Assembly: GCA_964035015.1 (NCBI GenBank)
Contig: CAXIUP010000114.1
Span: forward strand, 37,501 to 101,500
Origin: Corallium rubrum
Lineage: Eukaryota > Cnidaria > Anthozoa > Scleralcyonacea > Coralliidae
Length of the DNA stretch: 64,000 bases
Direction: 5' to 3'
Both the position numbers and the translations under genes were made by a program. The notes beneath the pieces are model-generated. The model ran no database searches. It was not told where the DNA came from and saw only the letters and a list, made by a program, of their open reading frames with translations. Shown piece after piece: positions 46,979-59,076 of the stretch (its first letter is position 1; each line of letters begins with the position of its first letter).

Positions 46979-48812
46979 GAGTCGAAAACAGTTTTTTTCT
47001 CAAATAAGCCCCAAATACCAAATTATTGGGAAAAATGATGTTTCTGACCAAAATCTAGCGAAACAACACATTTGGAATGATTCTCTCAACTTTTCTATTT
47101 TGGCAGTTTTGCCCCCTTCAAAATATTGATAAACGCTTATCTCACCATTCTGAGTCGAAAAAAGTTTCTTTCTCAAATAAGCTCCAAATGGCACATTATC
47201 GGTAAAAATGATGTTTTTGACGTAAAACTAGCAAAACAACACATTTGGAATGATTTCCTCAACATTTTTTATTTTGGCAGTTTTGCCAGCTTCAAAATGT
47301 TGAAAAACGTTTATCTCGCGATTCTGCGTCGAAAAAAGTTTTTTTTTCTCAAATAACCGCCAAATGCCAAATTATCGATAAAATGATGTTTCTGATGTGA
47401 AACTAGCAAAACAACACATTTGGAATGATTCCCTGAACTTTTCTATTTTGGCAGTTTTGCCCCCTTCAAAATGTTGAAAAACGTTTATCTCGCGATTCTG
47501 AGTCGAAAAATATTTTTTCTCAAATAACCTCCAAATGCCGAATTATCGGTAAAAATGATGTTTCTGACCAAAATCTAGCGAAACAACACATTTGGAATGA
47601 TTCCGTCAATTTTTCTATTTTGGCAGTTTTGGCCCCTTCAAAATATTGATAAACGCTTATCTCACCATTCTGAGTCGAAAACAGTTTTTTTCTCAAATAA
47701 GCCCCAAATGCCAAATTATCGGGAAAAATGATGTTTCTGACCAAAATCTAGCGAAACAACACATTTGGAATGATTCTCTCGACTTTTCTATTTTGGCAGT
47801 TTTGCCCCCTTCAAAATATTGATAAACGCTTATCTCACCATTCTGAGTCGAAAAAAGTTTTTTTCTCAAATAAGCTCCAAATGGCACATTATCGGTAAAA
47901 ATGATGTTTTTGACGTAAAACTAGCAAAACAACACATTTGGAATGATTTCCTCAACTTTTTTATTTTGGCAGTTTTGCCAGCTTCAAAATGTTGAAAAAC
48001 GTTTATCTCGCGATTCTGCGTCGAAAAAAGTTTTTTTTTCTCAAATAACCGCCAAATGCCAAATTATCGGTAAAATGATGTTTCTGATGTGAAACTAGCA
48101 AAACAACACATTTGGAATGATTCCCTGAACTTTTCTATTTTGGCAGTTTTGCCCCCTTCAAAATGTTGAAAAACGTTTATCTCGCGATTCTGAGTCGAAA
48201 AATATTTTTTCTCAAATAACCTCCAAATGCCGAATTATCGGTAAAAATGATGTTTCTGACCTAAAACTAGCATAACAACACATTTGGAATGATTCCGTCA
48301 ATTTTTCTATTTTGGCAGTTTTGGCACATTCGAAATGTTGAGAAACGTTTATCTCGGCATTCTGAGTCGAAAAAAGTTTTTTTCTCAAATAACCTCCAAA
48401 TGCCGAATTATCGGTAAAAGATGATGTTTCTGACCAAAATCTAGCAAAACAACATATTTGGAATGATTCCCTCAGCTTTTCTATTTTGGCAGTTTTGCCA
48501 CCTTCAAAATGTTGATAAACGCTTATCTCGCCATTCTGAGTCGAAAAAAGTTTTTTTCTCAAATAAGCTCCAAAGGCCAAATTATCGGTAAAAGTGTTCT
48601 TTCTGACATAAAAATAGCAAAACAACACATTTAGAATGATTCCCTCAACTTTTCTATTTTGGCGGTTTTGCCACCTTCAAAATTTTGGAAAACGCTTATG
48701 TCGCCATTCTGAGTCGAAAACAGTTTTTCTCTCAAATAATCCCCAAATGCCAAATTTTCGGTAAAAATGATGTTTCTGACGTAAAACTAGCAACACAACA
48801 CATTTGAAAAGT
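46979..48812 (+). repeat. 173-bp satellite, right of the transposon
   Basis: Continues the forward block cut at 35328. A duplicated stretch of about 0.69 kb is visible (47000-47640 against 47690-48330). The array ends at ACAACACATTTG near 48812. Confidence 0.93.
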
Positions 48813-49345
48813 TTGTGGAAGAAATGCACACATGAAGTTGGTGTCGGTTAGTGTTCTCACAAAACAAGCTGTTGTTATTGAGCTTGATGACGACTTTCTG
48901 CTCTTTATGGCAATTCTACATGAGTTTTAAAGTGGACTTGAAGTGATCCCATTATAAGTAACATTATAAGTAACATAATTAAAGTATTATAAGTAATATA
49001 ATTAAACATTACACGTAATATAATTAAACTATTTTATTTTAAATTGTAGGTGCCAGAATTTGCTATAGTAGAGTTTATTCAAGAGAAAACTGTAGTTGTT
49101 CCTGAGCATTGGATAGAAACAAGAGATTCGGTAAGTTTTACTGCTTGAAGCCTGTACAGTACACTGAAAATCAAGCAGCTTTACAAACATTAAAATTACC
49201 ATTATTTGTGTTCAACGGTAGGTGTTGTGCAGTTTTTGGTCACTTAACAATGTCACTGCACGAGTTCGCAAGGAAGAGAGCCCTGACAAACAGAACTGGA
49301 CAGCTCATAAATCAGAATATTTTCATATGCAGGTGCTTATCTACC

Positions 49346-49410
49346 AGGCCAACTCTTAGAATTTTATTCTAACTAATGTCAGACAATCTTATTTAGCAGA
49401 GGGAAGAGGC
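49346..49410. repeat. Diverged fragment of the TTAACTC MITE
   Basis: AACTCTTAGAATTTTATTCT with TAATGTCAGA follows the order of the MITE at 27811-28153 but with many changes. Confidence 0.45.
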
Positions 49411-49941
49411 CTTGCTGTGTTTGAGACTTGGCTGGCCTGGCAGTGGCTTTTCTTTCATTTATATTTTTAGGCAAATCATTGACAGTAATTTCTTCTTTCC
49501 TCAACATTTTGGGGATCCAAAGGCGTCCTAGGACACGCGTCTGGCTATAAGCTTGCTCGTATTTCAAAACAGGATGGAAACATAGAAAAGTATCTGTATT
49601 TAGTAAATAGTTTATCCTTTTTTATTTTTTAAAGATGATTATGAGAAGGGACTCAGATTGGCAAAAGAAAGCTGAAGTAACATCAAATGTGGATACAGAC
49701 TATGAGTCTGAACAACCAAGAAAGTGGGCAAGAAGAATATCTCGAAAGTGATGGTAAATTATTTATACATTGGTTTTGTAAGATATCTAGTCAAATGGAA
49801 GCACATAAGTAAATAAAAATTAATAAATCGTAGATCCCGTTCTATAAAGTCTATAAACATGTATAGCTGTCATTCGACCTGCAAAATTTCTTTTCCGGCT
49901 TATAAAATTATTAAGGAATTAATCAATTTCAAACATCAAAC

Positions 49942-50020
49942 TTTTCATGTGCCGAATCTAATGTAAATTAGCAAAATGGTTTGTTCAACCTCGTTTGCAA
50001 TTAGATTCGGCACATGAAAA
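49942..50020. repeat. 79-bp palindrome in an intron
   Basis: TTTTCATGTGCCGAATCTAA is answered by TTAGATTCGGCACATGAAAA, with a 37-bp loop. Probably a tiny fold-back element. Confidence 0.75.
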
Positions 50021-50597
50021 AATGGGCCTTATTGATGCTCTCTAAATTATGTTAAAAATGCTCTGCATCAATTATGTTAATTTATGCTTTTATTTGAGGA
50101 AAGTGATCCGATTTTTGGCAACCAGTTTCAAAACCTGCCACACTACATGTGTTGTGAGCTTGTGACAGTAAACAAGAAACAATCAAATGTTAAATTATTA
50201 GTTATAATGCTCAAAAAGTTAATTTCTAATAGCTATGGGAAATGTTGCATTGGGCCAGTGCAGAACCAGAGGTTTGGTTGTTGTAACCATACTGTATCGA
50301 TTGTAGTTTCTTAATGTTTTAATGGCAAAATACTTCTCTAATTTTTCAAAGGTGGTGATGAGAACACACCTCCTCGTAAAAAGTCACATCACTCGTCAGA
50401 CATTCGAAGGAAAAGGACTGGCCCACCTGGCAAACAGAACACAACCAGAGAAAACAAAAAGTAACAAAGCAGCTTTGGACCATCTTTACCACAAGCACCA
50501 GAATTTCCAGGCAATGCACCTAGTGTTCCCGGTGCTATTGGTATGTTCGTATGTATATATGTTTTAAAACTACAGTATACCATTTTAAATTACATTT

Positions 50598-50660
50598 ATG
50601 CCTTCCCATCGTGTCTTTGACTATTAATATGTGCACTGCATTACCTGAGCTCTGTTTACT
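50598..50660 (+). repeat. 62-bp direct repeat, copy 1
   Basis: ATGCCTTCCCATCGTGTCTT through GAGCTCTGTTTACTGG. Nearly identical to 51884-51946 (one T for C). Confidence 0.85.
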
Positions 50661-50739
50661 GGAAATAGCAAAAGAAGTTTACACACAATATGGAATGAAT
50701 ATGGCTATGGTCCCCCTGGACCAAAGCCGCGTTTATTAA

Positions 50740-51230
50740 AAATTCGTAATTAAATTATCTAATTAATTTCCATAGTGCAAACTGATCATTGAGCCCAGTA
50801 AAGGTGAGGGCAATAAAGCGCCAAATATATATAAAGAATATACTCTAATACACATAACATCATGGTGGTCAGCCAATGGGGAGGAGGTGGGCAAATGAAA
50901 TGGGTTCTTCCTCACATCTTTAAGGTCAGTGCTGAATGAGACAGCATGCGTGGAACAGATATCCTATAACAGCTAGATCGCACTATGCCCAATAGGGGGC
51001 GGCTGTAATTCTAACCGTATCCTGTGCAAGACACACCACATGTTACGTTATGTTAGTCTGATAACAAGTTATAGAATCCTTACACAAGTTACAACATTAT
51101 TTATACTAGAAGTTTTTATCAAAAGTGAAGTGCTGCGAGTTGCTACCATTTACTATTTAGTAGTAAAATACTATATCGTCCGAAGCATTTTCAATTAAAG
51201 AGCTTAAGCATGTGACGTTTTTCTCAACAT
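50740..51230. other. Unassigned sequence
   Basis: AT-rich, no convincing exon, no recognisable repeat. It lies inside the stretch bounded by the two 62-bp direct repeats. Confidence 0.4.
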
Positions 51231-51233
51231 GGA

Positions 51234-51385
51234 CGTCACGCGTAAAAAATCGAGCCATTAAAGAGTGATGGCGTCAGCACTCTTGCTTGAAGTGAAGAAC
51301 GGCAATCTATGCAGGTTTAGGTTGTTGATTTGCAGCAATAACGGCTGTTGCCATCTTTAATGGCTCAATTTTGTACGCGTGACGT
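51234..51385. mobile_element. Palindromic MITE
   Basis: GTCACGCGTAAAAAATCGAG with CCATTAAAGA at the left, TCTTTAATGGCTCAATTTTG with TACGCGTGAC at the right. Confidence 0.7.
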
Positions 51386-51883
51386 GAGCGTTGACAATTA
51401 AAATGTTAAGTGTTAAAATGTTAAGTGAAATCATCTGGCACAATGGTGTGGAATGTCATATAAAAATTAATGAACAAAGACTTGTATAAATACACTGTCT
51501 GCCCCTCGAAATGTCGCTAAGCCTTTTGTGGCCTTGATATATACTTCCAGCAACAAATAGAGTTGTGTTTGATATAATAGTATAGTAGATATAATAGTAT
51601 ACACTTATTTCTCTTTAATAAATCAATATATTCCAGCGCCAAACTTACTAAGAAACGAGCGCATAATTTAATAATGCCTGCCGCTGATCGGTAGACATTG
51701 CGTATACCGAAGATCATCGCCCACGAAATCCTAAATCGAGTTTGTGAACGCATATAAATTCAGCCCAGACCTCGTCAAGATTAGTGAGCTGCTCGCCTTA
51801 CGGCTCGCAGCAATTACTCTTTACAGTACAGACCAACGGATGGAAAACATAAAAATTCTATTCGTGCCCAAATATTCAATTTA

Positions 51884-51946
51884 TGCCTTTCCATCGTGTC
51901 TTTGACTATTAATATGTGCACTGCATTACCTGAGCTCTGTTTACTG
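51884..51946 (+). repeat. 62-bp direct repeat, copy 2
   Basis: Second copy of 50598-50660. It ends exactly where the microsatellite tract begins. Confidence 0.85.
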
Positions 51947-51956
51947 GGTATATATG

Positions 51957-52920
<964 letters not shown>

Positions 52921-53007
52921 ATACATGCATACGTATTACGTATTACGTATTATATATATATATTTTCACAAACATATTATAAGCACTCTTAAATAAAGAG
53001 ATCCTGC

Positions 53008-53290
53008 TTACACAGATGTTCCCGACATGACTTGGTCACCACCCGATAAAAGCTGAGGATGCTTGACTGTTGGGACTCCTTGAGCATATGCGAGCATCTT
53101 CGCAGTTAATGATTTACCAACAGATTTGCTCTGGTATATATTGTATTGGCATGCAGAGAACTATTCATTTGTACAATTACCCGCATTTTCATCAGCATCG
53201 CCACATCTCATAAGCCTAAGACAGACAAACGATGCTGCTTCCAAAAACGACTTCTGGTTTACTCCCAAGCAATGAGAAAGATCTATGAAT
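53008..53290 (-). pseudogene. Unrecognised decayed exon
   Basis: The minus strand reads FIDLSHCLGVNQKSFLEAAS and FVCLRLMRCGDADENAGNC, meets one in-frame TAG at about 53158, and continues with QSKSVGKSLTAKMLAYAQGV, PTVKHPQLLSGGDQVMSG to a stop at 53008. A good acceptor (TTAATCACAG) lies directly upstream at 53291. The composition looks like real protein, but I cannot name the family. The stop suggests a pseudogene; alternatively two exons flank a 50-bp intron (GTAATT...CCAG), but the phases do not then agree. Confidence 0.4.
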
Positions 53291-53329
53291 CTGTGATTAA
53301 GAAAAATATGTGTTAATCGTAGAATGCAG

Positions 53330-54420
53330 TGTATATGTAATGTATGTTGTAATATTCAACGCAAGGCTGTTAGGCATATTGGAATGGCTCATGATTGGCC
53401 TGCTGGCCTGACTTGCTAGGATAGTTAAATTGTATATATTTATTGGTTCTCACGTCAAAACTACTCAGGTCTTTAACAAAGTTTAGAAGTGAGAAACAAC
53501 TGTAGAAAATTCTGAAAGATTGATACGTTACTCAATCGTTCTTGAAAAACTAATCTGAATTTTATGTAGCATTTTCCAATTGGTGTATACTGGTCTTGGA
53601 CTTATTACCGGTTTCATTGGAGTAGGACTTCTGGTTAATCTTTAATCGAAGGCATGGCGGCACGGCACTATATGTCACTGAATTTATATTTTCATTCTCA
53701 AGGCATGAAGGCACGGTGGCACGGCTCTATATGTCACTGAATTCAGTGATTATTGCCATAAATTAAGTGTTTACTCAGTTTGCTCAAATCAACTCAGTCG
53801 ATTTTCTAAGTTTGTGCCGTCGGTAATTCTACTGTAGTCATGGTAACCCGATAACAACCCATATTAATATCCCTATTTTAAGCTTGTCCCTATTGCAGAT
53901 AATTGCAATATAAGGCACGATGGAACGCGTGCTTCAAATTTTTTTCGGAAGTGTTCCGTGTATTTTAGGCATGGCATAGTAATTATAATTTACCTCACAG
54001 GATGAAATTGTAGCTTTTTTCACCTTTACGCAATGTGTTAAACGTGCTAAATTCATCTATAAAACTATAATGTGTCGATTAAAGGGAATAAAGGGCAAAT
54101 CAACCTTTACTTGCATTTACTGCTATTTAAAGGCGCATTTAATACTGCCAAACCTTTAATAGAATATAAACGTGTATTAAAGAGCTTGTAAAGCAAACCC
54201 AACCTTTTATTACCTTTATACCAAGTGCTAAACAAATTAAAGGCATCAATAAATTTTTATTACAAGGTTTAAAGTAAAAAAAAAGACTACTGACTTTTTG
54301 CTCGCCTTTACTGCTATTTAAAGACACATTTAATAGCGTCAAACGAAACTATTTTAATTTTTATAAGGAATGTTAATGATTTAGAATGATTTAGGGGGAT
54401 TGAGAAGGATAAAAGGGACA
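53330..54420. other. Non-coding stretch with short direct repeats
   Basis: Two copies of a GGCACGG...CTATATGTCACTGAAT segment (about 53655-53690 and 53710-53745) and two copies of CTTTACTGCTATTTAAAG (54113 and 54306, about 193 bp apart). I see no exon. Confidence 0.5.
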
Positions 54421-54572
54421 GGCAGAACTTGTGTTTCCGGGTTTCTTTGGAAACATGAACAGCGTGACAGCGTCGTTGTTCTTGTTCACTTCACTGTTCA
54501 CCGAGCGTTCACAAGGTTGCTGTTGGCTTCTCTTTCAAGTTTGTCTTTGATTTGTTTGCTAAGTTCGCTAAT

Positions 54573-57500
54573 ATGAATCCTTCCTTGGATCCGACTTACG
54601 TTTTCTGCACTCACTGCAACGAAGATGTGTCAGAATCTACATATAGACGACATTTGTCTTTGCAATCAAGGCAGAAACATCGATTGGACTCATCGTCATC
54701 TGGTACAGACGGCGACGATTCAGATCGCCCAGCCGGCCCAGGTAACTCATTAATATTCTTTTAAATCTAACTCAAAGTTTCTTTTCGCTAGAAGAAGTTC
54801 CTTACCTGTTTGTTTAATAAAATTTAAATTTCTTGCGTTATTATAGCTGATGAAGTGATCGAAGTCGATGTTCTTGAGGAGCAAATACAAAGTTCCGTTA
54901 GTGCGGGATGCCTTTATTCTGAAGATAATTGTCAGGTAATCAATACTACATTCTTATCTTATTGTATTTTGGGTATAAAAGGAATCATACATTTGTATTA
55001 TGTGCGGTGTATCAATCTTCACAAAAACAATAGGCTCTGTTCCATCATAATTAGTGTATTTATCGAGAGAGAGGGGGGGGGGGGGGTCATGATTTTACAA
55101 CAATAAGTTTTAGGGGGCCTTCAAAAACTACCTAAACAATAAAACATTGAGGTACAATATGTGAGGAACAGTCTGAGATGGCTTGACATGTACTGTACAC
55201 CACAGCACATTAATTTGCCCTGTGGTCTGTTAGCTCTCGTTTCATGTACAGGAATTCCTGTTGACAAATATCACCAACCACTGATGAATTGGCCAATAAG
55301 ATCATAAATCATATCAGAATTTAGTGCAGATAAATTTTGATTTTTCTTGATTGGCTCATCCCTACTTTTGGGAGAGATTTGCTAATTGTTCAACAATGTT
55401 TGCCTATGCAAAGCCATGCACGACTAGCTACAGTATGATGAGGATTAACTCTATCTTATCCGAATTGGTCTTTAGAATTTTATGCTGGCCAATGCCAGAT
55501 GATTTTATTCACTTGTGGAGCAGCCCTCGGACAGGAATGAGTTGTACTGACTATCTATTTAATATTTGTTGTCCGAATTGGTCTTTAGTATTTTATTCTA
55601 GCTAATGCCAGACATTTTTTCACCTGTGGGGCAGCCCTCGGACAGGAATGAGTTAAAACAAAAAATTATCAAACCATATGCTGCATACATTGGTGTAGTC
55701 TGATCATGCATAATTGCCCATATTATAAAAAAATTAGCCAAATAGTACTTAAAGTAAACACAAGGATGCAATTGCAATTGTACATTGTTGTTTAGTTTTC
55801 ATCCACTTTGAAGAAATGAGATGACTATTGACTATATACTGTACCATACATTAATTATCTTGCAATGCCTTTTCACATTATCAGTGCAAGATATGCACAT
55901 ACAGTATGATTGGTATTTTGTGGTATTTTAATTACTGGTAATTTGTTGAGAAGGGTTTCAGTTTGTAGAAATAAAGTTTATTTACTAATTGAATTTCCAT
56001 AATAAATTTCATTAATAATGTGTGAAATACTGAGATGCAAAATTAATTTACATGTACTTGTATTACCCAGAGCCTCAGAGGATTAAGTCAGTTCAATTTA
56101 GAGAAATATTTACCTTTGTACAGTAGTATTAATGCATAAGAGGGGGGTACTGTATGTATGCTCCCTAAGCCCCTATCAAAAAGTATGGAAGCATTGTTAA
56201 CATTCAGATCCAAGGCAAGTATTGAATGAAATACTACCCTGTGGGATATCCCAAGAAAGAAAAATAATTTATATATAAATACAGTATTAAACAATAATAC
56301 ATTACATGCACTGTATGTATTAATAATAACAAGACACCTGGGTCAGACATTCACATGGGCTACTGGCAAGTATGCAGGGCCTGAATCGAAGGCTGAATGT
56401 GGCACATACTTCACACTGAACATATTTACGATCAAGGGAGTTGTCAGCCACATGACTGTTAAAGTGTATATGAAATGAAAATTAAGTTTGTATAATTTGG
56501 AAGAACTCTCGAAATGGTAAAGTAACATCTGCTACAGTTTTTCCATATCTTACTTCGTTCTTGAGATATTACTGTTTGTTTCATATGTAAATGATCACAC
56601 TGCATACGTCACATTGTATAATGAGTTACTGAGAAATCGTACATATCACTGATATTGATCTGTTAAATCGCTTGAGCCTGTACTTGTTTAAAGTCATGAG
56701 ACAAATACACCCACATACCCAGTTTCGTGTGATTTTGTTCAATAACTTCAATGGTATTCCTGGTTTTCCAACTACAGTACTCATTATTCAATACAAACTT
56801 AATTTTCATTTCATGTACACTTTAAATTACAAAGTCCGTCAGTCAGTTTGAAATCTACCAACAACATACAAGAACACCTTGATCAAAAGGCAAAGCTGTT
56901 CAATTTTTTGACTAACTCCAAAAGCGAAAGGAGCAAAGAACTTACAACATGCCTCACAGCCTCACTCAGTCACACAGCTAACATTAACTCACTGGAAGCA
57001 TGAATAGTACCAGAAGTACTGTAAATTGTGCAGAAATGCAATTTTGTGACACAGAAAAAAAATACAAACACAGAAACTGAGCTGAAACCCAGACTCATTC
57101 TACCATAGTAGCACGAGTACTACATTACATACAGTGTATTATGTAATATGTAAAGGCCGACAATGAGGACTAGACCGGGTTTTCAAGTACGAGGAATTCG
57201 TTCCAGTCCGAGGCGAAGCCGAGGACTGCAACAAATTCCGAGTACTTGAAAACCCGGTCTAGTCCGAATTGGAGGCCTTTACATGACTTCTCAAAATCAC
57301 TTGGTGTATTCCCAAAATGAATTAGTGCATTAGTAATTAGTGTATGGATGAATAACCGATTGTGTGAAGTAATATTTCAAGTCCAAGGACTTGAAAGTCC
57401 TTGGACTGGAAATAATATTTCAAGTCCTCTGCCCAGTACTTCCCTGGTATTTCAAGTCCCTTCGCGTGGTGCAATTCAGCGCTTCTGATTGATTGATTAT

Positions 57501-57865
57501 CTCATGAATTATTAATGAGTTTGAGAAGGTAATGTAATAAATTAATGTGTTTTAAACTGTTTACTTTTTATTAGGAAAGTGTTGAAGTAAGTCATGAGAC
57601 TGAAGATGATGAAAATCTTCCTGAGCAAGAGGACAGGGTTTCTGATGATGATGATAGTGATGGTGACTATGATGATTCAGGTGATGAAGTTTGGACTGAT
57701 ATTCCAGAAAATTTGCTTCAGCAAGATATCCTTTCAGCCCCTCCTCTTCCAGACCCAACACCAAAGCAGAAGAGGTTACACTTTGTCAGTTCAATTATGG
57801 AACTATATCAATATTCAACCAACAATTTGGTTCAACAATGGCATACAGAAGTAGGAGATCTACAG
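54573..57865 (+). CDS. Acidic protein with N-terminal Cys/His motif (3' end not found)
   Basis: Three exons: 54573-54741, 54847-54935 and 57575-57865, with GTAACT, GTAATC and GTATCA donors and matching phases. The start ATG reads MNPSLDPTYVFCTHCNEDVS and then ESTYRRHLSLQSRQKH; the C-x2-C...H...H spacing suggests a small zinc-binding motif. A Ser/Asp-rich part (SSSSGTDGDDSD) and a strongly acidic exon 3 (DDENLPEQEDRVSDDDDSDG) follow, ending with FVSSIMELYQYSTNNLVQQW. The opening resembles proteins I associate with transposase-domain-containing families in cnidarians; that is only an impression. A downstream exon must exist, as the last donor is open, but I did not recognise it before 59077. 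MITEs at 55445-55655 and 56463-56821 lie in the 2.6-kb intron. Confidence 0.65.
55445..55655. mobile_element. Two TTAACTC MITE copies in tandem
   Basis: Copies 55445-55543 and 55567-55655, both in the orientation opposite to the trio at 27811-28153 (GTCCGAATTGGTCTTTAG first, GGACAGGAATGAGTT last). Confidence 0.75.
56463..56821. mobile_element. TTAA-flanked MITE
   Basis: AGTGTATATGAAATGAAAAT at the left is answered by ATTTTCATTTCATGTACACT at the right, and TTAA borders both ends (56459-56462 and 56822-56825). A TTAA duplication is the mark of piggyBac-type elements. Confidence 0.75.
57148..57285. mobile_element. Near-perfect palindromic element
   Basis: ATGTAAAGGCC...AGGCCTTTACAT, with CGGGTTTTCAAGTAC answered by GTACTTGAAAACCCG around a small loop. 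A smaller palindrome (AAGTCCAAGGACTT) follows at about 57378. Confidence 0.8.
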
Positions 57866-58250
57866 GTATCATTAAAAAAATTACATGTACATGTACTACA
57901 ATGTAGTATTTTTTTTAAAATTCCACACATCCAGAATGTTGGATTGTATTATTAACAAACAAACAGCCTTCCCACTTTTGTAATAAAATTTCATATAGAT
58001 TAATTGCAAATTAATGAGGCTTTATCAGGTCTGACATCACGGACGTTATGCCTTCTTCTAATTGGCCAATAATTAGGACTGCCTACCAAAACATTATTGG
58101 CCAATCATCAGAAGACATGACATATTTTTTACTCTATTACGCATATTTATTGTAAACATAATGTACAGTACTGTAATTGTGCAGTACTGTAATTGTGCAA
58201 ATTGAAAAGCTGTGACATTTTCATGCAATTCGATAATAATTCTTAGACAG

Positions 58251-58526
58251 CAAGGCTCAAAATAACGTTTCATGTTATGCTGGTCATGGTGACGGGTCAG
58301 TTCCAATTGTAACCGGTCAAAGGTGATTTTTGACCTGTCAAATTTCACGATGCACCCTACCCCCCACCCCCCCACCCCCAAAAAAACCAAAACAAACCCA
58401 AACAAACACAAAAAACAAAAAAACAAACAAACAAAAAACAAACAAAACAAACAAACAAAAAACCCCAATAAAAACAACAACAAAAAACTGCAACACGACA
58501 CAACACAACATGTAAAGTATATTCTA

Positions 58527-58587
<61 letters not shown>

Positions 58588-58808
58588 CTAGTACTGATAT
58601 GAATGTTTGTCATAAAAAGGAAATGCATGGGTCTTCATGGGTCTACAACAGCACAACCACAATCATTTAAGTTCCTTCAAATGGAAGTAATAAAATTAAA
58701 TGCAAGTAACATGACTGGTCAAAATGACCAGCATTATACAAATTTGACTGGTCACATTAAAAATTTGGCTGGTCATTGACCGGTGACTGGCCGTTATTTT
58801 GAGCCCTG
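58251..58808. mobile_element. hAT-like MITE with poly-A/C interior
   Basis: GGCTCAAAATAACG at the left end and CGTTATTTTGAGCCCTG at the right, both followed inward by GACCAGC/GGTCA repeats. The interior has CAAACAAA-type low complexity (58375-58500) and a TA tract (58531-58585). Confidence 0.6.
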
Positions 58809-59076
58809 GACAAGAATTGAACCTGTAACCTTCTGATTGCTGGTGGGATGTATTGATTCAGTTTCAATTGTTATGCACATTTTAATGCAGATTTCTAATT
58901 ACTTGCAGTCCTCTTCTTTTTGTGCATGCAATCGCATGCGCATGCATCTACATACTGTATGGTGCGATCTTTCACAGACACTAATAGTGCTGGCAAAACT
59001 GACTTTGGGAGAACACTGAATGTACTTGTTAATGGTATTGTACTGTACTGTAGTTACTATTAAAACATTAATTTTT

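Larger units (their letters stand above)
49050..50540 (+). pseudogene. DUF4806-family gene, N-terminal part, decayed
   Basis: Four exons: 49050-49130 (VPEFAIVEFIQEKTVVVPEH, then WIETRDS), 49222-49332 (FWSLNNVTARVRKEESPDKQ, then NWTAHKSEYFHMQ), about 49635-49753 (AEVTSNVDTDYESEQ) and 50352-50540 (GGDENTPPRKKSHHSSDIRR, then a Pro-rich part). Splice sites GTAAGT, GTGCTT, GTAAAT and GTATGT are present. The order of a VEF...VVP..W opening, a Trp/Lys part, an acidic AE.TS part and a Pro-rich linker is that of the arm preceding the DUF4806 domain in cnidarian and arthropod proteins (from memory). Exon 3 seems to need two single-base shifts, and exon 4 has an in-frame TAA near 50461, so it looks dead. 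The DUF4806 domain itself was not found downstream. The transposon at 9981-15576 carries exactly that missing domain. Confidence 0.55.

Noticed and set aside
57561..57764. Antisense open frame with His-rich text
   Set aside because: It is the complement of the Asp/Glu-rich third exon of the 54573 gene.
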